Source of the DNA: Methanoculleus marisnigri JR1 | GTDB lineage: Archaea; Halobacteriota; Methanomicrobia; Methanomicrobiales; Methanoculleaceae | Length of the DNA stretch: 64,000 nucleotides | Reading direction: 5' to 3' | NCBI RefSeq assembly: GCF_000015825.1 | Contig: NC_009051.1 | Coordinates: 124,001 to 188,000, forward strand | Part shown: one piece after another, positions 16,247-25,996 of the stretch | How the letters are laid out: each line of letters opens with the position of its first letter | How positions within the stretch are numbered: the first letter of the stretch is position 1 | Notes under the pieces: model-generated | The model's database searches: none | What the model was told of the DNA's origin: nothing | What the model saw: the letters and a program-made list of their open reading frames with translations, nothing else | Made by a program: the position numbers and the translations under genes

Positions 16247-17112
16247 AACGAGAAGACGTGCTGATGGAGGCACTCCCCTACATCCAGAAGTTTTACGGCA
16301 AGACGATCGTGATCAAACTCGGCGGCCACGCGATGGTCGACCAGAGCATCCTCGAGACGGTGATCCGGGACGCCGTCCTTCTCCGCTACGTCGGGATGAA
16401 GGTCGTCCTGGTCCACGGCGGGGGGCCGGAGATCACCGCGAAAATGCAGGCGATGGGGAAAGAGCCCAAATTCGTCGGGGGGCTGCGGATCACCGATCCC
16501 GAGACGCTCGAGATCGCCCAGATGGTTCTCGTCGGCAAGATCAACGACGGCATAGTCTCCCTCATCGCGAATTGCGGCACCCGTGCGGTCGGGATCTCCG
16601 GCAACGACGGCAACCTCCTCATCGCCCGGAAGATGGATCCCCAGCGGGTGCAGGTCGGCGAGGTCATGCAGGAGGTGGATCTCGGCCAGGTTGGGGAGAT
16701 CGAGGAGGTCGATCCCGAGGTGCTCCACTGCCTCCTCGCCCAGAACTACATCCCGGTGGTGGCCCCGATCGCCATCGACCGGCAGGGGATGAGCCTGAAC
16801 ATCAACGCCGACACGGCGGCCGCCGAGATCGCGATCGCTTTAAGCGCGTTCAAGCTGGTCAACCTCACCGACGTCGACGGAGTGATGGACGCCGACCGGA
16901 CGATGGTCTACCACCGCCTTGCGCTCACCGAAGCGGAGGCGATGATCGGTGCGGGGGTCATCGCCGGCGGGATGATCCCGAAACTCGAAGGATGCATGAA
17001 AGCGGTCAGGAACGGTGTCGCGAGCGCCCACGTCGTGAACGGCAACCGGGAGCACAACCTGCTCCTCGAGCTCTTCACCGACCAGGGCGTCGGGACGATG
17101 CTCACCCTGTAA
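16243..17112 (+). CDS. argB: Acetylglutamate kinase
   Basis: The ATG at 16243 overlaps the argJ stop (ATGA). The 289-residue protein has the amino-acid-kinase phosphate loop 'VIKLGGHAM' and '[10 protein letters not shown]', the nucleotide-binding 'LTDVDGVM' and '[12 protein letters not shown]'. It phosphorylates N-acetylglutamate, the step before ArgC. An N-terminal helix ('[18 protein letters not shown]') is of the type found in hexameric, arginine-inhibited enzymes, so feedback control by arginine is possible. A T-rich run follows the stop. Confidence 0.97.
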   Translation: MKREDVLMEALPYIQKFYGKTIVIKLGGHAMVDQSILETVIRDAVLLRYVGMKVVLVHGGGPEITAKMQAMGKEPKFVGGLRITDPETLEIAQMVLVGKINDGIVSLIANCGTRAVGISGNDGNLLIARKMDPQRVQVGEVMQEVDLGQVGEIEEVDPEVLHCLLAQNYIPVVAPIAIDRQGMSLNINADTAAAEIAIALSAFKLVNLTDVDGVMDADRTMVYHRLALTEAEAMIGAGVIAGGMIPKLEGCMKAVRNGVASAHVVNGNREHNLLLELFTDQGVGTMLTL

Positions 17113-17124
17113 CTCTTTTTTCCT
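17113..17124 (+). terminator. T-tract terminator after argB
   Basis: CTCTTTTTTCC directly follows the argB stop. Archaeal transcription typically ends at such U-runs, here before the convergent chorismate mutase gene. Confidence 0.45.
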
Positions 17125-17125
17125 C

Positions 17126-17410
17126 TCACGGCAGGTTGCCGTCCCCGCTGCACTCCCGCTGTCGCTCCTCGTTCATATCGACCAGGATCTCAAAGACTCT
17201 CCGGACGGCGACCGGGTCGATCCGGCTCTCGACGGCGTAGGTGAAGACCCGGTCGAGGACGATCTTTCGCTGCGCCGGATCATGGATGGAGAGACCCTCC
17301 TCCTGCTTGATCCTCGCGACCTGCGTCGCAAGCCTCTGCCGTTCCGCAACCAGATCGATGATTTTCTCGTCGATCTCGCGGATCTCGTTCCTGACGGCAT
17401 CTAGGGACAT
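17126..17410 (-). CDS. aroQ: Chorismate mutase, AroQ class
   Basis: The 94-residue all-helical protein begins 'MSLDAVRNEIREIDEKIIDL', followed by 'ERQRLATQVARIKQEEGLSIHDPAQRKIVLDRV', the AroQ helix pattern with catalytic Arg, Lys and Glu positions. It converts chorismate to prephenate for phenylalanine and tyrosine. The start at 17410 is preferred over the upstream 17527 because the family begins there and a TATA-like TTTATTC on the minus strand lies about 25 bases upstream, implying a leaderless message. It converges with argB. Confidence 0.9.
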   Translation of the reverse strand: MSLDAVRNEIREIDEKIIDLVAERQRLATQVARIKQEEGLSIHDPAQRKIVLDRVFTYAVESRIDPVAVRRVFEILVDMNEERQRECSGDGNLP

Positions 17411-17505
17411 ACTACATGATTGACCGCGGCCGGTGAATAAACCTGACGGGTCGTGCCCGGCGAGGCGAAGGATATTATCGTGCCGGGACAAACCTGGTAC
17501 CGAAT

Positions 17506-18129
17506 ATGCTCGAACGAATACCGCCACGCGAACGCCGGGATCTCCTGATCGCGTGGCTTGCCATCTCGATCGCCTTCACCCTGATCTTCGTCAGGGGCAT
17601 GGTCTCCCTTGACATTCTCGTCTTCTACTTCGCGATGTCGCTCGTCACGGTGGGCGTCGCCTTCGTCCTGCACGAGCTGGCGCACAAGTTCGCCGCGATG
17701 CGCTACGGTTACTGGGCGGAGTTCCAGAAGGATAACCAGATGCTCCTCGTCGCCGTGGTGATGGCGGCGCTCGTCGGGGTCGTCTTTGCGGCGCCGGGAG
17801 CGACCTACGTCTACGGGAACGCGACACGAACGGAGAACGGACGGATATCGGCGGCGGGCCCGATCACGAACCTCCTCCTCTGCATACCGTTTGCGGCGCT
17901 GATGCTCTTCGGTGGCGGCGGGCTCCTCGCACTCGTGGGTCTCGTCGGGCTCCGGATCAACGCGATGATCGCCACCTTCAACATGCTCCCGATCAGCGTG
18001 CTCGACGGGCGCAAGGTCCTCGCCTGGAACCCGGTCATCTTTGCCGTGCTCATCGTCGCCTCCGCCGGGCTCCTCTTCTGGTCACTTACACTGCCTCTCG
18101 TCTGGCCAAGCTCACTCTCTCTCTTCTGA
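17506..18129 (+). CDS. M50-type membrane metalloprotease (site-2 protease family)
   Basis: This 207-residue polytopic protein has HELAH within a membrane helix ('FVLHELAHKFAAMRYG', about residue 57) and the second signature 'FNMLPISVLDGRKV' near residue 165, where the Asp completes the zinc site. Five or six helices are predicted and no PDZ or CBS domain is attached, as in short archaeal members. Such proteases cut transmembrane segments of regulators. The substrate is unknown; the membrane-tethered ArsR protein at 4620 is one conceivable type of client. It converges with the sensor kinase gene. Confidence 0.9.
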   Translation: MLERIPPRERRDLLIAWLAISIAFTLIFVRGMVSLDILVFYFAMSLVTVGVAFVLHELAHKFAAMRYGYWAEFQKDNQMLLVAVVMAALVGVVFAAPGATYVYGNATRTENGRISAAGPITNLLLCIPFAALMLFGGGGLLALVGLVGLRINAMIATFNMLPISVLDGRKVLAWNPVIFAVLIVASAGLLFWSLTLPLVWPSSLSLF

Positions 18130-18146
18130 GGGACCTGCCCCTTTTT

Positions 18147-21100
18147 TCAGGCCCGTTTCAGCGAGAACCGGAACGCCGCGCCGCACTCCGGACGGCCCGG
18201 CACCCGGTCGTCGACCCGGATACGGCCGCCGTAGCGCGATACAAGCATCCGGGTGATGTAGAGCCCGAGGCCCTGGCCGCTTTTGCGCTGTCTGCTCTGC
18301 CCGAACCGCATGAATATGGCATCTTTCATCGCATCAGGTATCCCCGGCCCGGTATCCTCGACAGAGACCACGACCTCGTCGTCGTTCTCCTCCACCCGGA
18401 CGGTGATCTCGACCTCCGCCCCCCCGAACTTGATGCTGTTGCCGATGAGGTTCGTGAAGACTTCGGGAAGGAGCGCGTCGGCCATGACCGCAAGATTCGT
18501 GGCGCCGTAACGGATCCGGCTCCCGGAGAAGATCGCGATCTCGTCCCGGATCACCCGATCAAGGTCTACCGGAACGAGCACGGTCGATTCCTTGTGGATC
18601 CGGCGGATGGTCGAGACGTTCCGCAGGATCTCGATGCTTTTGCGGATACTGCTCTGGAGTTTCTGTGCGTAGCCTCTTCCCTCCCCCTCGAGCATATCGA
18701 CGAGGAGATCGGTGTAGAGGCCCGAGACGTTCTCGGCGTTCCTGATGTCGTGGCTGAGGATGTCCAGGTAGAGGTTCGCCTCCCGTTCGGCCATCTCCAG
18801 CTGCCGGATCAGTATGGTGCGCTCGACGGAATTACCGATCTCCCTCCCGATGGCTGTAAGAAGAGATCGGTCGGCGTCGCTGAACCGCCTGTCATCCCGG
18901 GAGGCCACATTCAGGGCCCCGATTATCCTGCCGTGCGCTATAATCGGGATGCTGGCGTAGGTGTGCGGCGTCTCGCCGCTTTCCTCGGTGCACTCGTCGG
19001 GAAAGAGGGTCTCTCCTGCAACCAGCACCGTTGCGTAGGGCGCGAGGGTGATATCCGGGATGCATGGGTGCGCAGGAAAGCCCTCCGGGAGGCGCTGCGT
19101 GCAGACGAGCCGCGCACTCTGCCTCCCCGGCTCGATCAGGTAGATGCCTCCGCCTGAAAGATTGAGAAGGTCGAGGGTTGCCCCGAGCACCCTCTCCAGC
19201 GCCTCCTCGATGTCCGTTGCGGACGCCGATACGCCGATGATCCGGTTTAAGACCGAGAGCTCGCGATTATGGGCCTGGATCTCGGCTTCGGCCTCTTTCT
19301 GGCTGGTGATATCGGTGAACGAAGCCGTGATACAGAGGGGAACCCCATCGCTGTCCCTGACCAGAGTCCCGGAGAACATGACATAAAACACCGTGCCGTC
19401 CTGCCTTCTGCCGATCCGCTCGCCGGTATACCCGCCGGTGCGGGCAACTTTCACAAACGTGTTCCGGGCCTCCTCCTCGTTCTGCCAGAGTTCCGTGACC
19501 GGCTTCCCGATCGCCTCGGCGGGGGAGCCGTAGCCCCACATGGTGAGAAACGCCTGGTTGACATAGGTCAGGCGGCCGTCGAGGCCGGCGACGGTGAACG
19601 CGCTCGGCGACGACGCTATCGCCATATCCCGGATCCGGAGTTCCTGCTCGGCCCGCTTGCGTTCGGTGATGTCGATCCCCGAACCCATCGTGCAGATCCG
19701 CCTGCCCGCTTCATCGGTGACGACGGTGAGGGAGAGCTGCATGGGGAAGGCCGTTCCGTCTTTTCGTCGTGATTTCACCTCGCCCGACCAGGCGCCGTTC
19801 CGGACGAGTTCCTCTCTGATCCGGCTCATCTCCCCCGGATCTCCCCAGAGCACCGAGACGTGCTGCCCGACGATCTCCTCCTCCTCCCACCCGTGTATGG
19901 CGAGAGAGGCGCGGTTGGCGTAGATGATCTTACCGTCGTGGTCGGAGAGAGAGATGCCTTCGAGCGCCGACGCTATCGCCATATCCTTGATCCGCAGCTC
20001 GAGTTCGGCCTGCCGCTGCCTGGTCACATCGCGGAGGGAATAGAGCGTCCCGGTAACCCGCCCGAAATCGTCGTGTAAGGTGCTGAGCGTCTCGTCGACG
20101 AATATGATTTCGCCGCCCCTCTTGTAGTGGCTGACGACGCCGCGCCAGGTTCCTGACGATCTGAGAGCGTTTTTCGCCGCCTCTTCGTCGTCCGGGCGGA
20201 CCCACTCGGTGGTGAAGAGTTCCGAGGCGTGCCGACCGAGAGCCTCACCGGAAGGAACGTCGTAGAGCCTTTCTGCTGCCCGGTTCATGTAGGTGATCCG
20301 TCCCTCTGCGTCGGCCGCGACCACGGCGTCCTCCACCTGCGAGAGCACCTGGGACTGGAACCTGAGTTGCCCTTCCGTCCGTTTCCGTTCGGTGACATCG
20401 CGGCTGATCCCGAGCAGGTTTCGGACGGTGCCGTCGCTTCCCGGCATCGGGGTGAGGCGCGTCTCAAGCCACACCTCCCCGCCATCACCCGGGATCTGCC
20501 CCTCTGCGGTGAAGATCTTCCCTGGAGACTCCGCTACAGCCCGGAGCACCGGAAGCCACCCTTCAACGAGATCGGGCGGAAACAGTTCCCTGATGTTCTT
20601 TCCCTGCAGGCTCTCCGGGTCTGCGCCGACCAGGCGGCCGCCGGCACCGTTTACGAATAGGATATCCCCGTCCATGCCTACGAGGAAGATGACGTCCGGT
20701 GCAAACTCCGTAAGCATCCGGTAACGCTCCTTGTTCTCCCGGAGCGCCTCTGCCATGCGTGTCTCCTCGCTGATATCGACGGCGGTGGCCATGATGCAGA
20801 TCGGGGTTCCGGAATCGTCCTTGAGGATGGTTGCGGTAACGTGAGCGGTAAATTCCGTCCCGTCGGCCTTTCTGCCGACCAGTTTCCCGGTACATTTGCC
20901 CTGCTCCGTAAACGTCGCAAGCGCCCTCTCGACCTTGGCCGGCTCTACCCAGAACTCCGTGAGGTGCCGGCCGATAACCTCCCCCGGGTCGGTCAGCCCC
21001 CCCATCTCCAGCAGCGCCCGGTTGACGTGCGTGATATAGCCGTCGAGGTCCGCGATGGCGATCGCGGCAAACGACGACTCAAGCGACACCCTCCTGATCA

Positions 21101-22226
21101 GGAGTTCTCGCTCCGTGCGTTTCCGTTCCGTGATGTCGGCATGTGTCCCCGCGATCCGGATCGGCGTCCCGCGGGCATCGCGCTCGACCACCCGGAGCCG
21201 GTCGAGCACGTAGACCCATTCTCCCGATGCGGACTTCATCCGGAACTCCATCTCGCAGCGGTCGCGAACTCCTGCGGCCATCCCGGCGAGGGCCGCCCCA
21301 ACGCGATCGCGGTCCTCCGGGTGGACGAGTGCGAGGATCGCGGGGAGCGTGGGCACGAACGCCCCGGGTTCGTAGCCGAGCATCGTGAAGGTCCGCGGGC
21401 TGTAGTAGATCGTGCCGGTGCCGACGTCCCAGTCGACCAGTCCGTCCCCTGCCGCCGGGAGTGCCAGGTTCAGCCGTTCTTCGCTCTCCCGGAGCGCCTG
21501 CTCCGCGCGATTCCGCTCGGTCACGTCGAGGAGCGACATCACCGAGCGGGCCGTCCCCGGGATCAGGCCGATGGTGGCCTCGACGGCGTGAAGGGTGCCG
21601 GCGCGGTCGATGAACGTGAAGGAGTAGTTCTTCGGCGCGGCTGCGGGATCCTTCCGGCGGAGGTTGTGGTACTCCATGATCTGCCGGCATTCTTCCCCCG
21701 GGGCGATGAAATCGGCCAAACGCTTTACTCCGGTGACATCCTGCCGCGGATACCCGGAGAGCCGCTCGAACTCGGTGTTCGCCACTGAGATAGTGCCGTC
21801 GCCTTCGATGAGGATCGTCGCCGTCCCGGTGTACTCGACGATCGCCTCGTAATCCCCGGTCTCAGGGGCTTCCCGGAGCCGGAGCACCCAGTTCTTCCCG
21901 GACGGCGTTCTCCACCCCGAGCAGTGGTACCCCCGTTCTCCACCGCCCGGATTCCTGAGCCGGCACTCGAACTCCAGAGTCCCGTTTCCGGGTGTCGCAA
22001 GAATTTTGTCGGCAAGATCGCTCACCGACCCCGCCTGCCCGGGTTCGCTCTCATGCACACCGAGCATCCGGCGGGAGGCCGTATTCGCCCAGATTATGCG
22101 GGCGTCCTCATCGAGCACCAGGACCGCGTCTTCCATACTCTCCAGTACCCGGTAATCCGGCTGCGCGCCGTGCAGACGCTCCGGAGGGTCGACGGGGGCC
22201 ACGCTCGGTTTCTCCTGCTGCCCCAA
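18147..22226 (-). CDS. Sensor histidine kinase with eight PAS domains and a GAF domain
   Basis: The frame of about 1359 residues opens with a TTG lacking a clear ribosome site, so the true start may be downstream. Eight successive PAS domains can be counted, most ending in PAC motifs such as 'DVTERNRAEQAL' and 'DITERKRAEQEL'. A GAF domain with 'YASIPIIAHGRIIGALNV' follows, then the histidine box 'LSHDIRN' and the ATPase motifs 'NLIGNSIKFGG', 'VEDTGPGIPD' and 'GQGLGLYI'. No membrane helix or receiver domain is present, so it is a cytosolic kinase that senses several cues, possibly redox or heme-linked. No response regulator is encoded nearby, a common situation in methanogens. Confidence 0.92.
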   Translation of the reverse strand: MGQQEKPSVAPVDPPERLHGAQPDYRVLESMEDAVLVLDEDARIIWANTASRRMLGVHESEPGQAGSVSDLADKILATPGNGTLEFECRLRNPGGGERGYHCSGWRTPSGKNWVLRLREAPETGDYEAIVEYTGTATILIEGDGTISVANTEFERLSGYPRQDVTGVKRLADFIAPGEECRQIMEYHNLRRKDPAAAPKNYSFTFIDRAGTLHAVEATIGLIPGTARSVMSLLDVTERNRAEQALRESEERLNLALPAAGDGLVDWDVGTGTIYYSPRTFTMLGYEPGAFVPTLPAILALVHPEDRDRVGAALAGMAAGVRDRCEMEFRMKSASGEWVYVLDRLRVVERDARGTPIRIAGTHADITERKRTERELLIRRVSLESSFAAIAIADLDGYITHVNRALLEMGGLTDPGEVIGRHLTEFWVEPAKVERALATFTEQGKCTGKLVGRKADGTEFTAHVTATILKDDSGTPICIMATAVDISEETRMAEALRENKERYRMLTEFAPDVIFLVGMDGDILFVNGAGGRLVGADPESLQGKNIRELFPPDLVEGWLPVLRAVAESPGKIFTAEGQIPGDGGEVWLETRLTPMPGSDGTVRNLLGISRDVTERKRTEGQLRFQSQVLSQVEDAVVAADAEGRITYMNRAAERLYDVPSGEALGRHASELFTTEWVRPDDEEAAKNALRSSGTWRGVVSHYKRGGEIIFVDETLSTLHDDFGRVTGTLYSLRDVTRQRQAELELRIKDMAIASALEGISLSDHDGKIIYANRASLAIHGWEEEEIVGQHVSVLWGDPGEMSRIREELVRNGAWSGEVKSRRKDGTAFPMQLSLTVVTDEAGRRICTMGSGIDITERKRAEQELRIRDMAIASSPSAFTVAGLDGRLTYVNQAFLTMWGYGSPAEAIGKPVTELWQNEEEARNTFVKVARTGGYTGERIGRRQDGTVFYVMFSGTLVRDSDGVPLCITASFTDITSQKEAEAEIQAHNRELSVLNRIIGVSASATDIEEALERVLGATLDLLNLSGGGIYLIEPGRQSARLVCTQRLPEGFPAHPCIPDITLAPYATVLVAGETLFPDECTEESGETPHTYASIPIIAHGRIIGALNVASRDDRRFSDADRSLLTAIGREIGNSVERTILIRQLEMAEREANLYLDILSHDIRNAENVSGLYTDLLVDMLEGEGRGYAQKLQSSIRKSIEILRNVSTIRRIHKESTVLVPVDLDRVIRDEIAIFSGSRIRYGATNLAVMADALLPEVFTNLIGNSIKFGGAEVEITVRVEENDDEVVVSVEDTGPGIPDAMKDAIFMRFGQSRQRKSGQGLGLYITRMLVSRYGGRIRVDDRVPGRPECGAAFRFSLKRA

Positions 22227-22405
22227 GATGCATCTTGCGGGCTGGTATTGAATATGAAGATTGTCAAAACGTATTAATCTGTTCCGGTTGCTGGATAGGG
22301 GGAAAAAATATTAATCCGTGCGGCCGTGGCGGAGCGGGGTATCGTGCCCGGGGCTGGTGCCGGGGAAACATTCTTTGCCCGGCCGCCGCACGGGGAAAAC
22401 AGGAG

Positions 22406-23026
22406 TCAGGGTTTCGCATCCTCCGGTTCTTGCTGGCCGGCAAGAAGGTTGACCACGTCACGCCCTTTCTCCCGTGCCTCCGTGAGCGCTGTAGGGTGCC
22501 TCGTGATCCCGCCGTAGCGGTCGAGATCGTTTGCGATGACGTTGTCCCAGTACTCGAACCCGGTGGTGTTGAAGAAGGCGGTGATTGCCGGGAACGCCGC
22601 ATCGAAGACGTTCTCCCACCCGAGCCCCGCGGTCGAGACGAATATCCCCTTGTGGCGGCGGGTGTGGTCGGGAGCGTAGTAGAGATTCTTCAGGATGAAC
22701 TTGCGCGCCCAGAGGTACTGGGCGCGGTCGATCAGTCCCTTCGCCTCCGCCGTGATCCCCATCGAATAGATGGGGGAAGCAAGGACAATGACATCGGCAT
22801 TCTCAATCTTCTCAAAGACCTCCGTGAGATCGTCTTTGAGGACGCAGACCCCGGTACGGTGACAGACGTTGCACCCCTGGCACGAGGCGTACTCGAGCGG
22901 CCGCAGAACGATCTTCTCGACCTCTGCCCCCGCCTCGCGGGCACCCTCGAGCACGGCGTCGAGCAGCGTCTCGGTGTTCCCGTGCCGCCGTGGGCTGCCG
23001 GAGATGCCGAGGACGTTTACGGTCAT
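22406..23026 (-). CDS. Iron-sulfur flavoprotein (NADPH-dependent FMN reductase fold), copy 1
   Basis: The flavodoxin-like fold starts 'VNVLGISGSPRRHGNTETLL', which binds the FMN phosphate. The compact cluster motif CQGCNVCHRTGVC (CX2CX2CX5C, near residue 49) binds a 4Fe-4S cluster as in the Isf protein of methanogens. 'ASPIYSMGITAEAKGLIDR' is the flavin-binding loop. Isf proteins take electrons from ferredoxin and are linked to oxygen and peroxide detoxification. The ATG overlaps the stop of the upstream paralogue (ATGA), so the two are made together. Confidence 0.92.
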   Translation of the reverse strand: MTVNVLGISGSPRRHGNTETLLDAVLEGAREAGAEVEKIVLRPLEYASCQGCNVCHRTGVCVLKDDLTEVFEKIENADVIVLASPIYSMGITAEAKGLIDRAQYLWARKFILKNLYYAPDHTRRHKGIFVSTAGLGWENVFDAAFPAITAFFNTTGFEYWDNVIANDLDRYGGITRHPTALTEAREKGRDVVNLLAGQQEPEDAKP

Positions 23027-23634
23027 GCCGCCCCGACCTCCCGCAGGTGCGCAACAACCTCCCGTGCCAGGCTCTCCGCGTCGGCCTTCGCGGTCGGATG
23101 GCGCTCAATCGCGCCCTTCTCGTCGACCCCGTTCACCATCAGGTACCGGAGATCTTTGTTTTTGATATCGACGACGTGAAAGAAGCACTTCACCGACGGA
23201 ATTGCCGCATCGAAGACGTAATCCCAGTTCTGCCCGGCGGTCGAGAGGAAGATGCCCATCCGTTTTCCTTTCCGCTCCGGCGGGACGACCGGGAGGTGGA
23301 GGACGTACTTCCGGGAGCGGAAGACCTGCGCCCGGTCGACCAGCGCCTTCGCCTGCGCGGCAAGCCCCATGCAGTAGATGGGCGAGGCGAGGATGATGCA
23401 GTCGGCCGCGACGATCCGGTCGTGGACGTAGTCCATGTAGTCGTGCTGGACGCACCGGTTGAGCGTCTCGCAGATGTTGCACCCGCGGCAGGGCCGGATG
23501 TCGGCCTCGGCGACGACGATCTTCTCGACCGCGGCCCCTTCGGCCTCCATCGCCGCGAGCACCCAGTCGAGGAGGGTCTCGGAGTTGCCGTGACGGCGGG
23601 GCGAGGCCGCAAACGCGAGGACGTCTATGGTCAT
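23023..23634 (-). CDS. Iron-sulfur flavoprotein, copy 2
   Basis: This 203-residue paralogue of the neighbouring gene has 'IDVLAFAASPRRHGNSETLL' and the cluster motif CRGCNICETLNRC. 'ASPIYCMGLAAQAKALVDR' follows the family pattern. It lies first in the pair, and its stop overlaps the start of copy 1. Divergence between the copies indicates an old duplication, and a mixed dimer is possible. A third, divergent member is at 27673. Together with rubrerythrin and peroxiredoxin nearby, it fits an oxygen-defence role. Confidence 0.92.
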   Translation of the reverse strand: MTIDVLAFAASPRRHGNSETLLDWVLAAMEAEGAAVEKIVVAEADIRPCRGCNICETLNRCVQHDYMDYVHDRIVAADCIILASPIYCMGLAAQAKALVDRAQVFRSRKYVLHLPVVPPERKGKRMGIFLSTAGQNWDYVFDAAIPSVKCFFHVVDIKNKDLRYLMVNGVDEKGAIERHPTAKADAESLAREVVAHLREVGAA

Positions 23635-23640
23635 ATATGA

Positions 23641-23675
23641 TGTGTTGTCCCGGCGGAGGCAAAAAACGTGCCGGG
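23641..23675 (-). terminator. Terminator after the BCCT transporter
   Basis: On the minus strand the sequence has CCCGGCACG, a run of six T and then a CCGGG arm. This is a U-run inside a weak hairpin, just past the transporter stop codon. Confidence 0.35.
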
Positions 23676-23682
23676 ATTTGTT

Positions 23683-25176
23683 TCACTGCACCTTCTCCTG
23701 CGACAGCCCGATCGCGAGCGTGTAGCAGAGGCCGATCATCACGAGCATGAACGGGAACGCCGCGGTGATCGCCATCACCTGGAGAGCGTCAAGCCCCCCG
23801 GTGAGGAGGAGGACGATCGCGACGGCGGAGAGGGAGAGTCCCCAGACGACCTTCTTGTAGTTCGGGACGACCAGGCCCCCGCCCGATGTGAGCGAGCCGA
23901 GGACGACCGTCGCGGAGTCCGCCGAGGTGATGAAGAAGACGATCAGGAGAAGTATCGCGGCGAGCGAGAGGATTCCTGCGAACGGGTAGTGCTCGAGGAA
24001 CGCGAAGAGGGCGAGCGAGACGTCCTCTCCCGCGACGGCGGCGATGCCCGCTCCCTCTTCGAGTTCGAGGTGCAGCGCCGATCCCCCGAAGATCGTGAAC
24101 CAGACGAAGGTGAAGAGGGTAGGAACCGTGAGGACGGTCAGGACGAACTCCCGGATCGTCCGGCCCCGTGATATCCGGGCGATGAAGAGCCCCACGAACG
24201 GCGACCACGAGATCCACCATGCCCAGTAAAAGACCGTCCAGTCCCTGCTCCACTCGAACCCCGCGAACGGGTAGGACTGGAGGCTCAGGTCGATGATGTT
24301 GTTGATGTAGCCGCCGAGGGTGGAGGCGAAGACGTTGAGGACGTAAGGCGGCGATCCGAGGGCGAGGACGAGGAAGAGAAGCACCGTCGCCAGGACGATG
24401 TTGAATTTCGAGAGGACCTGGACGCCTTTCTCCACCCCGATGATCGCGGACGCCATGAAGAGCGCCGTCGCGATGAGGATGATCCCGATGGTGACGGAGA
24501 TCGCGGACGAGAGCCCGTAGAGATGGGTGAGCCCGCTGTGGATCTGGAGGGCGCCGAACCCGAGCGACGTCGCGGTCCCGAAGACCGTCGCAAAGACCGC
24601 GAGCACGTCCACCGTCTTCCCGGCGGCGCCGTAGATCCGCTCGCCGAGAACCGGGTAGAAGCAGGAGCTGATCAGGGCGGGCATCCCGCGCCGGAACGAG
24701 AAATACGCAATAGAAAGGCTGACGATGGTGTAGATCGCCCACGGGTGAATCCCCCAGTGGAAGAACGCGTAGCGCATGGCGAACGAGGCGGCGTCGGGGG
24801 ATGCGGCGTCGATGAAGGGGGGCGGCTGGAGGAAGTGGACGAGCGGTTCGGAGACTCCCCAGAAGAGGAGCCCGATCCCCATCCCGGCGGCAAAGAGCAT
24901 CGCGATCCAGCCGAAGAATCCGTATTGCGGCCGTTCTGCGTCATAGCCGAGTTTGATCGTCCCGTAGCGCGAGAGCGCGAGTGCGAGCGCGAAGACGAGG
25001 AAGAAGAAGACCGAGATGAGGTAGAGCCAGCTGAAGTTGTCGAGGATTGCGGCGTGGACCGCGGACGAGGCCGAATCAAGGAGGTCGGGCCTCGCGACCC
25101 CGAACCCGATGAAGAAGAGGATGATCCCGGCGGAGAAGAGGAAGACCGCCTCCCTCCTGAGATACTCACGAAGCAT
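23683..25176 (-). CDS. BCCT-family osmolyte (betaine/choline/carnitine-type) transporter
   Basis: The 497-residue protein has twelve membrane helices. Family motifs are 'GMGIGLLFWGVSEP', the stretch 'FFHWGIHPWAIY' and the signature 'WAWWISWSPFVGLFIARISR' with 'GRTIREF' after it. The Gly-Met-Gly-Ile-Gly segment is typical of sodium-coupled betaine carriers such as BetP. Uptake of glycine betaine or a similar osmoprotectant is the likely role. The N-terminus is short, lacking a long regulatory extension. Its start overlaps the end of the UspA gene by 11 bases. Confidence 0.93.
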   Translation of the reverse strand: MLREYLRREAVFLFSAGIILFFIGFGVARPDLLDSASSAVHAAILDNFSWLYLISVFFFLVFALALALSRYGTIKLGYDAERPQYGFFGWIAMLFAAGMGIGLLFWGVSEPLVHFLQPPPFIDAASPDAASFAMRYAFFHWGIHPWAIYTIVSLSIAYFSFRRGMPALISSCFYPVLGERIYGAAGKTVDVLAVFATVFGTATSLGFGALQIHSGLTHLYGLSSAISVTIGIILIATALFMASAIIGVEKGVQVLSKFNIVLATVLLFLVLALGSPPYVLNVFASTLGGYINNIIDLSLQSYPFAGFEWSRDWTVFYWAWWISWSPFVGLFIARISRGRTIREFVLTVLTVPTLFTFVWFTIFGGSALHLELEEGAGIAAVAGEDVSLALFAFLEHYPFAGILSLAAILLLIVFFITSADSATVVLGSLTSGGGLVVPNYKKVVWGLSLSAVAIVLLLTGGLDALQVMAITAAFPFMLVMIGLCYTLAIGLSQEKVQ

Positions 25177-25996
25177 TGCGGCTCCCCGGTTGCGGCACGA
25201 GGAATATCGAAGCCCTCGACCCGGTCACGATCCGCTCCGCCGTGTACCCCATCGGGGCGGAGAGAAACGCCGCGCTCTTCCTCCCGACGACGACGACGTC
25301 GGCCTCGATCTGATCGGAGACATACAGTACCTGCGCGGCGGGGTCTCCGATCCGCTGCTCGACGGTGACGCGCCCGAAGTACGGGCGGAGTTCTTCCGCC
25401 ACCGTGCCGAGTTCTCTGTCGACGGCCTCCCGCCGAACCCGCTCCGCCAGCGGATCGGCCATCCTCCCCCTGACATGGAGGACGTGGCACCAGGCTCCCG
25501 CGAACTCCATCACGTAGGGGAGCGGGCGGGCGGACGTCTCGTCGAGGTCGGTCGCGTAGAGGACGTTGAGGTCACTCTGGGCGGGGTCCGCCCCGTCGTC
25601 GGGCAGGCGGGGCCGGACTTTGTGGACGAATACGGGAACGTCGGCAAGCCGGAGGAGATCCCGCGAGACGCTCCCGAGAAGCATCGTCTCGATGTGCCAC
25701 CGCCGCTTCGCCTTCATGTAGATGCCGTCGACACCCTCGAGGAGGGCCGTCTCCGCGATTGCCGAGGCGATGTGGCCTTCCCCGGTCTTTACCTCCACGA
25801 CGAGCCCCGTCTCTTCGAGCGCCTCCGCGAGAAGCGTGAGCCACGAGAGGTCGGCTCCCCGGAAGAACGAACCGGGTTCGTTCACGTGGTAGAGGCAGAC
25901 CGAGCTCGCCCCGAGGCTCTTGAGGATCGTTCCGGCCTTCCTCACCTCTTCGGGCCTCTCTCCGTAGGCAACCGGAATCAGCGTCTTCTCAAACAT
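25166..25996 (-). CDS. Tandem universal stress protein (two UspA domains)
   Basis: Two UspA folds are joined: residues 1-130 ('FEKTLIPVAYGERPEEVRKA' to 'DVPVFVHKV') and 142-270 ('LNVLYATDLDETSARPL' to 'ASIFLVPQP'). The second domain has 'VVVGRKSAAFLSAPMGYTAERI', close to the nucleotide-binding GxxG-type loop, whereas the first has 'LLGSVSRDLLRLADVP'. It precedes and overlaps the BCCT transporter, so the two are translated together. Usp proteins with two domains often partner membrane transporters, so regulation of osmolyte uptake is an informed guess. Confidence 0.9.
   Translation of the reverse strand: MFEKTLIPVAYGERPEEVRKAGTILKSLGASSVCLYHVNEPGSFFRGADLSWLTLLAEALEETGLVVEVKTGEGHIASAIAETALLEGVDGIYMKAKRRWHIETMLLGSVSRDLLRLADVPVFVHKVRPRLPDDGADPAQSDLNVLYATDLDETSARPLPYVMEFAGAWCHVLHVRGRMADPLAERVRREAVDRELGTVAEELRPYFGRVTVEQRIGDPAAQVLYVSDQIEADVVVVGRKSAAFLSAPMGYTAERIVTGSRASIFLVPQPGSRNAS

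Noticed and set aside
14267-16273. A 668-residue minus-strand protein
   Set aside because: It is a GC-rich antisense shadow of argC, the CBS gene and argJ, with no ribosome site or domain.
22227-22405. Structured RNA or tRNA in the gap beside the sensor kinase
   Set aside because: It is GC-rich with short self-complementary pieces, but has no cloverleaf or T-loop sequence.
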